Origin: VFJQ01 sp044226525 | Lineage (GTDB): Bacteria; Verrucomicrobiota; Verrucomicrobiia; Chthoniobacterales; Chthoniobacteraceae | DNA length: 64,000 bases | Direction of reading: 5' to 3' | NCBI GenBank assembly: GCA_044226525.1 | Contig: JBGAGV010000011.1 | Span: 151,656 to 215,655 of the forward strand | Shown: piece after piece, positions 33,839-42,877 of the stretch | Position numbering within the stretch: position 1 is the first letter of the stretch | Layout: every line of letters begins with the position of its first letter | Position numbers and translations under genes: made by a program | Notes under the pieces: model-generated | Seen by the model: only the letters and a program-made list of their open reading frames with translations | Told to the model about the DNA's origin: nothing | The model's database searches: none

Positions 33839-35561
33839 CCCCCTCCGGTCGGAAGACATCGATCACGTAGAGCGCGTGGCCGTGCGCTCGCTCGAATCCC
33901 TTGCCCTTCATCGCGAAGGACTCGGGCGTTTCGGAGAAGATGAACACTTGGAGCTGGTCCGGGGGCAGGAAACGTTTTGTGAGCGGGTGGGGCAACGCGG
34001 CCGCATCTCCGAGGAAGTGCGCGAGGAGCGGGTAATACGCGGCGATGGGGGTGAAGGTGCGGACGCTGCTGTCGAAATCTCGAAAGTGATTCGCTATCCT
34101 CGTGTCGAAAAAATCTGCCTCGGACGCTGCTGGCTGCCCGATTCCTTCCCGCCACGTGAGGCGCCGGCCTTCGCGGGTGAGCGGCGTCATGCGGCTGAGG
34201 AAACGCGCGACCGGAGACTGGCTTTCACGCGGGAAACCCTCCGGGAGTTCGAGCACCAGCGAATCCTTTTTCCACTCCAGCACTTTGATGTCCGCCTTCG
34301 GTCCGCTCATCACGGCGCGGTGCATGAACGGTCGCGCGGAGTAAAGCGGGATATCCGCTTCGAGATGCCCTTCCTTTCCGCCGAACGCCTTCGCGCTGAC
34401 CGCTTCCGCATCGCTCGGCACCGCGTAGTAGTTCAGCGGAGCTGCGTGCGTGAGCTTGTAGTAGTCGCCTCGCGTGGCGAAGGCGCTGACCCATTCCTGC
34501 ACATCCCATCGGTTGCCGCCGAGACTGCGCGCGATGGCGAGGGAGTGAGAGGTCTGGCTTTCGCCCGAGCCGCGATGCCCGGCCATGATGAAGGCCAGTG
34601 CAAAGACCGTCACCAGCCCGAGAAATCCGCCGAGCGCCATGCGCCAATCGACTGTGCGCGACCAGAAGTAGTGCCCCGGCCCGATGAGGAGAAGGTAAGT
34701 GATCGTGAGCAGGTAGAGCAGCCACCACTGCACCTGCGGGCGCGTGAGCCCAGCGAGGTTTTGCAGCATCGTCTGATCGAGCCGGTAGAGCGAAGCGCCG
34801 AACTGGTTTTGCTCTTTCTGGAATTCCCGCAGCGGATAACCGGCCGCGTGGAGCCCCGCGGAATCGAAGTTTTCGCGCTCGGTTCGGTGCCGGAGAACGC
34901 GGCCCGATCCGACTCGCGTAGTTTCGGTTTCCGTCGCTTCGGCGGAGCTATTCAGCACGGCCAGTTCGCCCTCGAAATGTGGAAACCCTTCCGGCCCGCG
35001 CAGCAGGTGGACGATGCCGCCGCGCCGCAGCCAGTCGAGAAAGGCCTCGCGCCGCGGCGCGTCCCAGCGCGGCGCATGATCGAGCACGACCTGATCGAGT
35101 GCGTCGGTCGCGGCCACAGTCGTCGGGAAAAGGTCCTCGGGAAAACCGGGCAGGCGCAGGCTCGGCGAGAAGACGCTGGCGGCATCCATGAGGACGACCG
35201 CGCCGGGCGGTCCCAGTTTTGCCGCGGGCACGGGTGCGACCGATTTGTCGCCCTTTCCCCAGCGCAACCGCCATTCATACTCCTGCGAGACCAGTGGCAC
35301 AAACTGCACCCATCGCTCGGTGCCGGGCGTGAGGTAGAGGGGTTGCACGAGGGGCGCACCGACCGCTTGCTCGCCACCGCGCGTGTCTGTGAGCACCAGT
35401 TCACCGTCGAACGGATTCCCGCCGGGTTCCTGCGCCACGAGCACGGAGAGAAGATTGAAGCGATCCGGCATCGTCTTGCCGTCGAACCCCCAGCGCGTCT
35501 GCTTGATCTCGAGCGCCAGCGCCGCGTGGGTGAGAACGAGGAGGATCAATAACCGAAGCAT
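33825..35561 (-). CDS. Large membrane protein of the ABC array (578 aa)
   Basis: The 578-residue protein has a signal-like start (MLRLLILLVLTHAALALEIK), a long extracytoplasmic domain to about residue 290, and two helices ('VQWWLLYLLTITYLLLIGPG' and 'GGFLGLVTVFALAFIMAGH'). A second soluble domain follows. The same layout is seen in the 603-residue gene 38279-40090, including 'LLxGPGHYFW'/'VGPLDWWLL' between the helices. It probably senses or presents cargo for the nearby transporter; no enzymatic motif was recognised. Confidence 0.6.
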   Translation of the reverse strand: MLRLLILLVLTHAALALEIKQTRWGFDGKTMPDRFNLLSVLVAQEPGGNPFDGELVLTDTRGGEQAVGAPLVQPLYLTPGTERWVQFVPLVSQEYEWRLRWGKGDKSVAPVPAAKLGPPGAVVLMDAASVFSPSLRLPGFPEDLFPTTVAATDALDQVVLDHAPRWDAPRREAFLDWLRRGGIVHLLRGPEGFPHFEGELAVLNSSAEATETETTRVGSGRVLRHRTERENFDSAGLHAAGYPLREFQKEQNQFGASLYRLDQTMLQNLAGLTRPQVQWWLLYLLTITYLLLIGPGHYFWSRTVDWRMALGGFLGLVTVFALAFIMAGHRGSGESQTSHSLAIARSLGGNRWDVQEWVSAFATRGDYYKLTHAAPLNYYAVPSDAEAVSAKAFGGKEGHLEADIPLYSARPFMHRAVMSGPKADIKVLEWKKDSLVLELPEGFPRESQSPVARFLSRMTPLTREGRRLTWREGIGQPAASEADFFDTRIANHFRDFDSSVRTFTPIAAYYPLLAHFLGDAAALPHPLTKRFLPPDQLQVFIFSETPESFAMKGKGFERAHGHALYVIDVFRPEGEIKN

Positions 35562-35603
35562 CTGCGGAAGATATGTGCGGGATGATGGTTCGTTTGGCGA
35601 GTC

Positions 35604-37337
35604 TCAACGGCGGAGACAGGCATCGGCGCGGCGCAGGCAATGCCAGCGGAGGAGCCAAAGGATGGCGCCGTAGCTCGCAAAGTTCACCACCAGCGGAAGG
35701 ATCGCGTTTTCGGAAAGGTCGCGCATTTCACCGGTTTCGTTCAGGGCAGGATAGCTGAGCGGCGAACAAAGTAACAGCCACCGAGTGATGTCATGGCGGC
35801 CCTGCCCCACGTCGAAGAAATCGAGAGCGAAAAACGGTCCCACTGCCCAGACAAGGATGGCGATCAGAGTAGTGATGAGCGCGCGCAATCGCGTGCGACA
35901 GATCAACCCGATCCATAAAGCCAGCCAGGCGACGAGAGGTAGATAGATCGCTACCGAGCAAATGCTGCCGACGACGTAGGTGATGACCGTTTCGCCCCAG
36001 GCGCGCAAGCCGAGCGTTTCCGCATATCCAGTCCACGGCGTGGTCTCCTCCACCCACGCTTCGATCAAAAAGACGGTGAGCACCGGGATGGCGAGAACCC
36101 AGGTGAGGAGCCGGAGGGCGTGCGCCTTTTGTCGCACGATCTCGCGGGCGGCGAGTGGGGTGGTGAGCAAGACGTCGAGCGTCTGGTTCACCCGTTCATT
36201 CACGACGGAATTCGCCGCCGTGGCCGCGAGCACCAGCACGGCGATGATGCCGACGAAGGCCCCGAGGACTGAAAGACTGAAGACCTGCCGCCCAAAACTT
36301 GGCTGCACCAGCATCGGGGCGAGAGCGATGACGGGGATCTCCAGGACGAGAAGCAGTCTCACTAGGTATTCCGGTCTGGCGAGAGCCCGAGCCCGGACCT
36401 CGCGCCACAGCACGGGGGCGCCAAGGGGAAGAGCGCGGGATTTTCGCCCCAGCACGATGCTCCCCGTTCGGCGGTTAAGATGAGCCATGAACCGGTCGAT
36501 GCGCTCAAACAGCAGCCGCAGCCACGGCCGTGAGGTGGTAAAAGCGTGCCGCCGTAGATCGCGTGTGGCGAGGGCCAGGAAAAGGAAGGTGGTGGCGATG
36601 ATGACCCATGGGCCAACGATCCAAACCGGAGGGCTGGTGATATGCTGTTTCGTCCCTTGCAGAACGGCGGGAGGGATATGGAGACCAACCCACCATTGGA
36701 GTCGGGACGGGAATCGTTTCCAGTCGAGCGCGTCGTCGAGGATCAACGGCAGGACGGGAACCAGCACCAGCAGCGAGGCAAAGAAATAAGTGCCGAAAAA
36801 GGCCGCGACGGTGGTGCGAAAGCGACACGAACACCAGATCGCCAGCGCGCCGATTTGGAGGGTCGCGAGCACGAGAATGAGAAGGTTGAATGCCAGCTCC
36901 CGGGTGGTGAAGCCGCCGTAGGCGTAACTTACCGCTCCCAGCGGCAAGGCGAGCAGGAGCAGGCTCAGCGCGGGCACGAGACCGGCGAGATATTTCTGCA
37001 ACACGATCTGCCAGGGGCGCAGGTTGGTGAGCAGCAGGAGTGAGAGTGAGTCGCGCTCTTTCTCGTGCGTCACCGCGCCACACAGGATGGCTGGCACGAA
37101 GAGATAGATCCCCACGAACAGCATTTCCGTGAGCGAGCGAAACATTGTTTCGCCAGTGCCCAGGATTGAAGAGGGGTCTGCGATTTCGGCTCGGAAGATG
37201 GAGCGGTTGTCGGACCAAAAAGCGAGGAGGAGAAGGGCGCCGCCGAGCACCCGCATCCAGTAAGTGCGCGGGCGGGCGGCTCGCTCCACGAGTTCCTTGG
37301 AAAGCAAAGGGAGTGAAAACGTCGATCGCACGCTCAC
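35604..37337 (-). CDS. ABC-2-type transporter permease, 577 aa
   Basis: The 577-residue membrane protein has the ABC-2 loop 'LCGAVTHEKERDSLSLLLLT' in the first half and 'SVVNERVNQTLDVLLTTPLA' in the second, so it looks like two fused permease halves. About 12 helices are predicted from hydrophobicity. It begins with GTG and overlaps the ATPase 37334-38275 by 4 nt, which identifies its partner. Confidence 0.85.
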   Translation of the reverse strand: MSVRSTFSLPLLSKELVERAARPRTYWMRVLGGALLLLAFWSDNRSIFRAEIADPSSILGTGETMFRSLTEMLFVGIYLFVPAILCGAVTHEKERDSLSLLLLTNLRPWQIVLQKYLAGLVPALSLLLLALPLGAVSYAYGGFTTRELAFNLLILVLATLQIGALAIWCSCRFRTTVAAFFGTYFFASLLVLVPVLPLILDDALDWKRFPSRLQWWVGLHIPPAVLQGTKQHITSPPVWIVGPWVIIATTFLFLALATRDLRRHAFTTSRPWLRLLFERIDRFMAHLNRRTGSIVLGRKSRALPLGAPVLWREVRARALARPEYLVRLLLVLEIPVIALAPMLVQPSFGRQVFSLSVLGAFVGIIAVLVLAATAANSVVNERVNQTLDVLLTTPLAAREIVRQKAHALRLLTWVLAIPVLTVFLIEAWVEETTPWTGYAETLGLRAWGETVITYVVGSICSVAIYLPLVAWLALWIGLICRTRLRALITTLIAILVWAVGPFFALDFFDVGQGRHDITRWLLLCSPLSYPALNETGEMRDLSENAILPLVVNFASYGAILWLLRWHCLRRADACLRR

Positions 37338-38275
37338 GCGGTCTTGCCTTCGGTCAGTTTCATGAACGCCGTTTCCATGTCCATCGCGTCGGGCTGGAAC
37401 ATGCGAATGCGAGCGCCGAGTTCGTGGCAGCGGGCGAGCAGATCTTCGGGCGGTAATTCATCCTGGCGCAGTTGCACGACGTAACGATCGGCCTGCTCTT
37501 CCACGCCAGTCACCCCGACGATCCGCCGCATTTTCTCCGCCAATTCCGCGGAAGGGGTGGCGAGTTGCAGGTGAATGGTGCGGCGCAAATCCAGCGCCCG
37601 GTAGATTTCCTGCAGCGATCCGCACGCGATCATCTGCCCCGTTTCCACGATGCCGATGCTGGTGCAAAACTGGCCGAGTTCGTGAAGGATGTGACTCGAG
37701 ACAATGATGGTCTTGCCGAGCGATTGCAGTTCCTTGAGCAACTCGCGCATTTCGATGCGGGCGCGCGGGTCGAGCCCGCTGGCGGGTTCGTCCAGAAGGA
37801 GAAGTTCGGGATCGTGCAAAAGCACGCGTGCGAGGCCCAGCCGCTGTTTCATGCCGCGCGAAAGGCCATCGACCGGTGCGTCCGTTTTTTCCGTGAGGTC
37901 GGTCAGGGACAGCACGTCGCGCACGACTCCATCGCGCCGTGCGGGATCGATGGCGTAAGCGGCGGCAAAAAAATGGAGGTATTCGCGCGCGGTGAGGTCA
38001 TCATACACACCGAAAAAATCTGGCATGTAGCCGATGAGCTGCCGCGCTTTTTCCGGTTCGCGCGCCACGTCGATGCCACCAATGGTGGCTCGGCCCGAGG
38101 CGGGTTTCAGCAGGGTGGCGAGGACTTTGATCGTCGAAGTTTTACCCGCGCCATTGGGACCGATGAACCCGAAGACCTCGCCCTTTGGAATCGTGAAACT
38201 GAGATCCCGAACGGCATGTGTTTTCCCGTAGGAGACATTCAAATTTTCAACCGAGACAAGGGGGGCGTCGGACAT
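37334..38275 (-). CDS. ABC transporter ATPase, 313 aa
   Basis: The 313-residue ATPase has 'FGFIGPNGAGKTSTIKVLAT', signature 'GLSRGMKQRLGLARVLLHD', Walker B 'ELLLLDEPASGLDPRARIEM' and 'TIIVSSHILHELGQFC', then a C-terminal domain. It is closely similar to the ATPase at 32798-33751, so the array probably arose by duplication. It lies 3 nt downstream of the 603-residue gene and is coupled to a permease. Confidence 0.94.
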   Translation of the reverse strand: MSDAPLVSVENLNVSYGKTHAVRDLSFTIPKGEVFGFIGPNGAGKTSTIKVLATLLKPASGRATIGGIDVAREPEKARQLIGYMPDFFGVYDDLTAREYLHFFAAAYAIDPARRDGVVRDVLSLTDLTEKTDAPVDGLSRGMKQRLGLARVLLHDPELLLLDEPASGLDPRARIEMRELLKELQSLGKTIIVSSHILHELGQFCTSIGIVETGQMIACGSLQEIYRALDLRRTIHLQLATPSAELAEKMRRIVGVTGVEEQADRYVVQLRQDELPPEDLLARCHELGARIRMFQPDAMDMETAFMKLTEGKTA

Positions 38276-38278
38276 GAG

Positions 38279-40090
38279 TTAGTGGAGGAAAAGGTGCCGC
38301 CAGACATGAATGGTCGAGCCTTCCTCGTGGAGTGCTACGACGACGCTGGTATCGGTGGAATCGTTGTCGAGGCAGACGAGGTCTTCGAGAAAAGGCGAGC
38401 CAGTGGGGGCACAGCTCCCGAGCAAAACAAAGCTGCCCTGGCGCGGTGCGATGACCAGATTGCGATACCAGGCGGGGCTGGGAAATCCGCTGTCGGTGGA
38501 GCGCTGCCGGCCATGGCTGAAGGTATCGAACACGGCTCGCGATGTGCCGCGAAGGCTTTTGTTAAAACCGTGCGGGAGCAGTTCATCGGGGGCGCGCCAG
38601 GCGATGCCGCTGGTGTCCTTGGTCGGTTCGAACGTGGTTGTGCGCCAGAGGACTGGCGTCCATTGCCTGCCTTCCATGGTGAGCTGGTAGCGCGAGGGGA
38701 ATGATCCGTCGTAGCGAGGGGGATCCGTTTCGAACGAGGAATCCACCTTCAGCGGAACACCGATACTGCCATTGATCCCGGCGGAAACGTCGCCTTCCGA
38801 GACGGGAACCGAAAGATCGATGCGGGTCTGCCGGACGACCTGGCCATCGGTCCCGAGATCGGTAACGACCAGCTCACCACGGCCCCTGGCGCCGCCAAGA
38901 AAGTGGCGCGCCAATGCGATGGTCAAGAGGGTGAAGGCGACGGCGGTGCACGGGAAGGTGATCCAGGTCCATCGTCTCCGGCGCAGTGTGCCGAGCAGCC
39001 ACCAGTCGAGCGGACCAACGACGATGAGGAATGCTGCGCTTACGATCCATAGCACTGCGACCGGCAAAGGCCGGAAGCGGTGTGGGACCAGCATCGAAAC
39101 CAGCGCGCGGGAAATGGAGGTATAGTAGTTCCCGCTGGAGGATTCGCGGGAATCAACGTGATATTCCTGCCAGCTGGGTGCGGAGGCGAGAGCTCGAAAC
39201 GGCGCGCCGCGCAGTTTCCACAAGGAGGCTGCGGCCTGCCGCCATTCTGCGGACAACTCTTCGGGCGGCGGTTCGGCAGTGACGACGAGGCGGCCAAAAT
39301 TCGCTCTCGCGGTGAGGACTCCCGTGAATGCTGCGCTGACGGGACGCCAATGTGGGTCGGCTGCGCCGAGCTGGTTGAGGAAGGCGAGGTGTGCGTCCTC
39401 CAGGCCGGTCGGTGCAATCGCGACCAGGCTGCCGCCCGCGTGCACCCAGCGCGCGAGAGCGGCGCGTGCTTTTTCGCGCGTGTGAGAAAGAGCGTCGCCG
39501 TCGAGAAGCACGGCGTCGAACGCACAGTAACCGGCGGGATCGGTGGGGAGGTCATCCGGGTCGAGGAAAACCGGTGTGGTGGTGGGAGCCTGCAGCCGGC
39601 TGGAGTTTTGCGCCGGTGGGGCCAAGCGTTCGAGCCGGAGCGCCTGCCAGGTGGGTGTTTCTCGCGCGACTCCATTGCGCACGACTCCGAGCACGAGACT
39701 GCGACTGGAGGCGAGGCGTGGCAGGGAAGAAAACTCGCCGAGTTCGATGGTGCGAGCCGATTCGATGAAACGCAGCTTCCACGTTCGCATGGGCCCCTGG
39801 TAATCGCGGGATGCGGCCGGAAGGAGGAAACGAAGCTGTTGCGTGCCGGCGGCGAGCGCGAGTTCGCGCGAGCGGTAGCGGTAAATTTTTTCACCCTCCA
39901 CTCGCAGTTCGAAATCGAGCGCGCCTTCAAGCAGGCCGGTGCCCGCAGCCGTCAGTTCGACCGTGACCCACTCGGGCGCGCCGTGGCGGCCTTGGGGAGT
40001 CAGCGGAGTCAGCCGCGCGGTGAGATCGGCTCCGAGCAAAACCGAGCCGAGCGCAAGCCACGCGCTGGCCATGACACCCCGCGTTTTCAT
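38279..40090 (-). CDS. Large membrane protein of the ABC array (603 aa)
   Basis: The 603-residue protein starts MKTRGVMASAWLALGSVLLG (signal-like) and has an extracytoplasmic N-terminal region. Two helices lie near residue 350-400 ('VAVLWIVSAAFLIVVGPLDW' and 'FPCTAVAFTLLTIALARHFL'), and a C-terminal soluble region follows. The N-terminal part carries a Rossmann-like 'FDAVLLDGDALSHTREKARA' segment reminiscent of glutamine-amidotransferase-like folds in gliding/aerotolerance clusters. The start overlaps the VWA gene stop by 4 nt. Role unknown, likely a partner of the VWA protein and the ABC complex. Confidence 0.6.
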   Translation of the reverse strand: MKTRGVMASAWLALGSVLLGADLTARLTPLTPQGRHGAPEWVTVELTAAGTGLLEGALDFELRVEGEKIYRYRSRELALAAGTQQLRFLLPAASRDYQGPMRTWKLRFIESARTIELGEFSSLPRLASSRSLVLGVVRNGVARETPTWQALRLERLAPPAQNSSRLQAPTTTPVFLDPDDLPTDPAGYCAFDAVLLDGDALSHTREKARAALARWVHAGGSLVAIAPTGLEDAHLAFLNQLGAADPHWRPVSAAFTGVLTARANFGRLVVTAEPPPEELSAEWRQAAASLWKLRGAPFRALASAPSWQEYHVDSRESSSGNYYTSISRALVSMLVPHRFRPLPVAVLWIVSAAFLIVVGPLDWWLLGTLRRRRWTWITFPCTAVAFTLLTIALARHFLGGARGRGELVVTDLGTDGQVVRQTRIDLSVPVSEGDVSAGINGSIGVPLKVDSSFETDPPRYDGSFPSRYQLTMEGRQWTPVLWRTTTFEPTKDTSGIAWRAPDELLPHGFNKSLRGTSRAVFDTFSHGRQRSTDSGFPSPAWYRNLVIAPRQGSFVLLGSCAPTGSPFLEDLVCLDNDSTDTSVVVALHEEGSTIHVWRHLFLH

Positions 40091-41817
40091 GCACGCACGG
40101 GCCGGCGATTGAACCACCACCATTCCAGCGCCAGGAAGGCGAGAGCGATGACGGCGAGCGGCCACCAGAGCGAGCGATCCACGCGCGGGGAGGTGGGAGC
40201 GGCGGCGACTTTGAGCTGTTCGGCAAACTCGATCTGGTCCACCACCGCGAGGGAAGTTTCTGTGGCGGAAAGAAGCGCGGCATCCTTGCCGGCGTGCGGT
40301 GCGAGCGGACCCGTCTGTGCGGCGGCGACTTCGGACAGTTGCCCGCGGCGGAGGGCGGCTTGCACGAGGTTTGAAACGAGCACGGGGTAACCGACGCGAT
40401 AGACAAACGTGGAACGGTCCGGGTGGAAGAGGAGATGCACGTGTTGTTGATCCGGCTCGGCTTTCTCGATCAGGAGCGGGCCTTTCGGGGCCTCGACGAG
40501 GACACTGTATCCGAGTTCGCGGAGCCGGACTTCGCTGATGTCGGGTGCATAGCGCGGATTATCGGCGAAGATCACGTCGTCGAAGCTGACGTGCTGCAGC
40601 GTGGGGGCGTCGCGCCGCCAGTCGATGGCGCGGCTGTTTTCGTGCTCGATCGTGAGGAGCGGGCGCAATTCCTCCGGCACGAGGCCCAAGGTAGCGACGA
40701 CGCGTGCGGGCAGGGCGAGATCGGCTTCGCGGTCGGTCACCACCAAGTCGTAGCCCGCCTGCGTTTCACCATTCGCTCCGGGGAAAAGTTCGAGCCCCTG
40801 GATCGCTTCAAGCGCATGGCGCGCGCTCGGGATCGAGTCGGGCGCGAAAACGCTGAGCGGGCGCGGTGCCGGGAGCTTGAGCGCGGCGCTGTTGTCGGAA
40901 GCGAGGGAGTCGAACGCTTCCGGCACGTAGCGCACCTCGACCTCAGCGGAGCCGCTGCTGGCGAGATGAAAACTCAGGCGCGGCGCGCTGCCTTTGGCAA
41001 GGGTGACCCGCTCTTCCCCGGCCTTTACGCCATTTTGGTAAAGCTCGACGGTGCCGGTAGTGCTCTCGGCTTCCGTGCTGCTTGCGAGTTGCACGAAGAC
41101 TTCCCAGGCTCCGCCGAGGTCGCGCCGGGCATTGCAGGCGGTCAGGCCGAAGTTCGAGCCGCCGGGTGCGACGCGCTGAAACTCGACCTTGAAGGACAGC
41201 TCGAACTGCGTGCGCGCGGGGAAGTTCCCGTCGCTGATCAACCACACACGATCGAAACTCTCCGTCCGCCCGAGTGCCTGAGCGAGGCGGAACGCTTCGT
41301 CGAGATCGCCGGGCACATCCTCGACGCTGAGGGCGGCGAGCGCTTCGCGCAGCTCGGCTTTACTGTTGGTAAACGCGGTCAGGCGGCGCGCCGACCTGGC
41401 AAACGCGATGAGGCTGACCTGCTGATCCGAAGGGAGGTGATCAATCAGATCGCGGACCCGCGCCTTCGCCGCATCGAGCCGGGATTGCCCGCCCGGTTTG
41501 TCGAGGGCAGCCATGCTGGCGGAGATGTCGATGAGCACGGGAAGACGAGTCGCCGCCGACGTGGTGCGGCGGAGAATCGGTTGCATTGCCGCGAGCACGA
41601 GGAGGAGAAGAAGGATCAGCTGAAGGAGGAGGAGAATGTTGCGCTTGAATCGCTGGAACGGGGAGTTCACCCGCTGATCGGCAAGCACCTGCCGCCAGAG
41701 CACGAGCGATGGAATCACCTGCCGCGGGCGTCGCAGCTTGAGGAAATAAAAGACGACGAGCGGAATCGTCAGGAGGAAAAGCCAAGCGCTGGAGAGAGCG
41801 GTGAAAGTAGGAAGCAT
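40087..41817 (-). CDS. BatA/VWA-domain membrane protein
   Basis: The 576-residue protein starts MLPTFTALSSAWLFLLTIPL with an N-terminal BatA-type segment: two helices and the motif 'YFLKLRRPRQVIPSLVLWRQ'. A von Willebrand A domain follows with the MIDAS-like 'RLPVLIDISASMAALDK' and 'DRVWLISDGNFP'. It ends in a helix and basic tail. BatA-like proteins sit with MoxR ATPases in aerotolerance or protein-quality clusters, but no MoxR is visible here. The frame runs 16 codons further upstream, but the chosen ATG fits the membrane start. Confidence 0.8.
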   Translation of the reverse strand: MLPTFTALSSAWLFLLTIPLVVFYFLKLRRPRQVIPSLVLWRQVLADQRVNSPFQRFKRNILLLLQLILLLLLVLAAMQPILRRTTSAATRLPVLIDISASMAALDKPGGQSRLDAAKARVRDLIDHLPSDQQVSLIAFARSARRLTAFTNSKAELREALAALSVEDVPGDLDEAFRLAQALGRTESFDRVWLISDGNFPARTQFELSFKVEFQRVAPGGSNFGLTACNARRDLGGAWEVFVQLASSTEAESTTGTVELYQNGVKAGEERVTLAKGSAPRLSFHLASSGSAEVEVRYVPEAFDSLASDNSAALKLPAPRPLSVFAPDSIPSARHALEAIQGLELFPGANGETQAGYDLVVTDREADLALPARVVATLGLVPEELRPLLTIEHENSRAIDWRRDAPTLQHVSFDDVIFADNPRYAPDISEVRLRELGYSVLVEAPKGPLLIEKAEPDQQHVHLLFHPDRSTFVYRVGYPVLVSNLVQAALRRGQLSEVAAAQTGPLAPHAGKDAALLSATETSLAVVDQIEFAEQLKVAAAPTSPRVDRSLWWPLAVIALAFLALEWWWFNRRPVRA

Positions 41818-41929
41818 CCGCGCGGGAAGTGAAGCGGATGCCGGGCGCGATGGCAAGGCGTCCAAGCCTCAGCGTCATTCCTGAAGGTTCCGGGGCGACA
41901 CCTCCTCCTTCTCCTGGGCGTGACCGACC

Positions 41930-42811
41930 TCAGTATTCCCGAGCGAGAAGATAATCGGCGATTTCGCGGAGGCGGGCGGCTTTGAGGCCGAGTGGCTTTA
42001 GCGCAGCGTGGGCGGCGACGGTAAGCTTGTGAGCTTCTTTGCGGGATTTCTCCAAGCCGTAGATGGCCGGGAAGGTCGCTTTGGTCGCTTTCACGTCCTT
42101 GCCAGCGGTCTTGCCAAGTTTTTCCGTGGTCTGAGTGACGTCGAGGATGTCGTCGATGACTTGGAAGGCGAGGCCGAGGTTCTGGCCGAATGCGGTGATG
42201 GCGGCGAGCTTCGCATCGGTGGCATTGGCACTCATGGCGCCAAGACGCAGGGAGGACGTGAGTAACGCCGCGGTCTTGCACCGATGAATATAACGCAGAT
42301 CGGTGCCGCTGAGTTTGCGGCCTTCCCCTTCGAGGTCGGCGACTTGTCCGCCGATGAGCCAGCGGCTACCGGCGGCATCGGAGAGTTCGCGAATCAAGGC
42401 TGCGACGGAGTAACGCGAAGTGGGAGTGGCCTGCGCGAGGATTTCGAAAGCGACGGTGAGGAGCGCGTCTCCGGCGAGGACTGCGATGCCTTCACCGAAG
42501 ACTTTGTGATTGGTCGGACGCCCGCGGCGCAGGTCGTCGTCGTCCATGCACGGGAGATCGTCGTGAATCAGCGAGTAAGTGTGAATGCATTCGACCGCGC
42601 AGGCGGCGGGGACAGCCTGCTCGATTGGCCCTCCGCAGGCTTCCGCCGCGGCGAGGGTGAGCACCGGGCGCATGCGTTTGCCTCCGGCGAAAAGCGAGTA
42701 GCGCATCGCTTTGTGGATCGTGGCGGGTTTGGCGGTGGCGCGTGGGAGGAAACGATCGAGTGCGCGGTCGATCGTCTGGCTGCGGTCGGCGAGGTAAGCG
42801 GAAAGAGACAC
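41930..42811 (-). CDS. ispA: Polyprenyl (farnesyl/geranylgeranyl) diphosphate synthase
   Basis: The 293-residue enzyme has the first aspartate-rich motif 'LIHDDLPCMDDDDLRRGRPT', the second 'FQVIDDILDVTQTTEKLGKT', and 'LFAGGKRMRPVLTLAAAEAC'. This is the IspA/trans-polyprenyl synthase family, which condenses IPP with allylic diphosphates. The start is GTG (VSLSAYLADRS). It is likely a farnesyl or geranylgeranyl synthase; the chain length cannot be set from the sequence alone. It lies 112 nt upstream of the VWA gene. Confidence 0.93.
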   Translation of the reverse strand: MSLSAYLADRSQTIDRALDRFLPRATAKPATIHKAMRYSLFAGGKRMRPVLTLAAAEACGGPIEQAVPAACAVECIHTYSLIHDDLPCMDDDDLRRGRPTNHKVFGEGIAVLAGDALLTVAFEILAQATPTSRYSVAALIRELSDAAGSRWLIGGQVADLEGEGRKLSGTDLRYIHRCKTAALLTSSLRLGAMSANATDAKLAAITAFGQNLGLAFQVIDDILDVTQTTEKLGKTAGKDVKATKATFPAIYGLEKSRKEAHKLTVAAHAALKPLGLKAARLREIADYLLAREY

Positions 42812-42844
42812 GAGACGCCTGCACTAGAGGAGGGAACGAGGTGG

Positions 42845-42861
42845 GACAAGTCGGACTTGTC
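42845..42861. terminator. Palindrome 'gacaagtc-g-gacttgtc'
   Basis: A perfect 8-bp palindrome lies between the pseudokinase gene and the prenyl-synthase gene. There is no T-run. It may act as a terminator but looks like one of the recurring short palindromes in this window. Confidence 0.4.
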
Positions 42862-42877
42862 GAACACTCGGCCAGCC

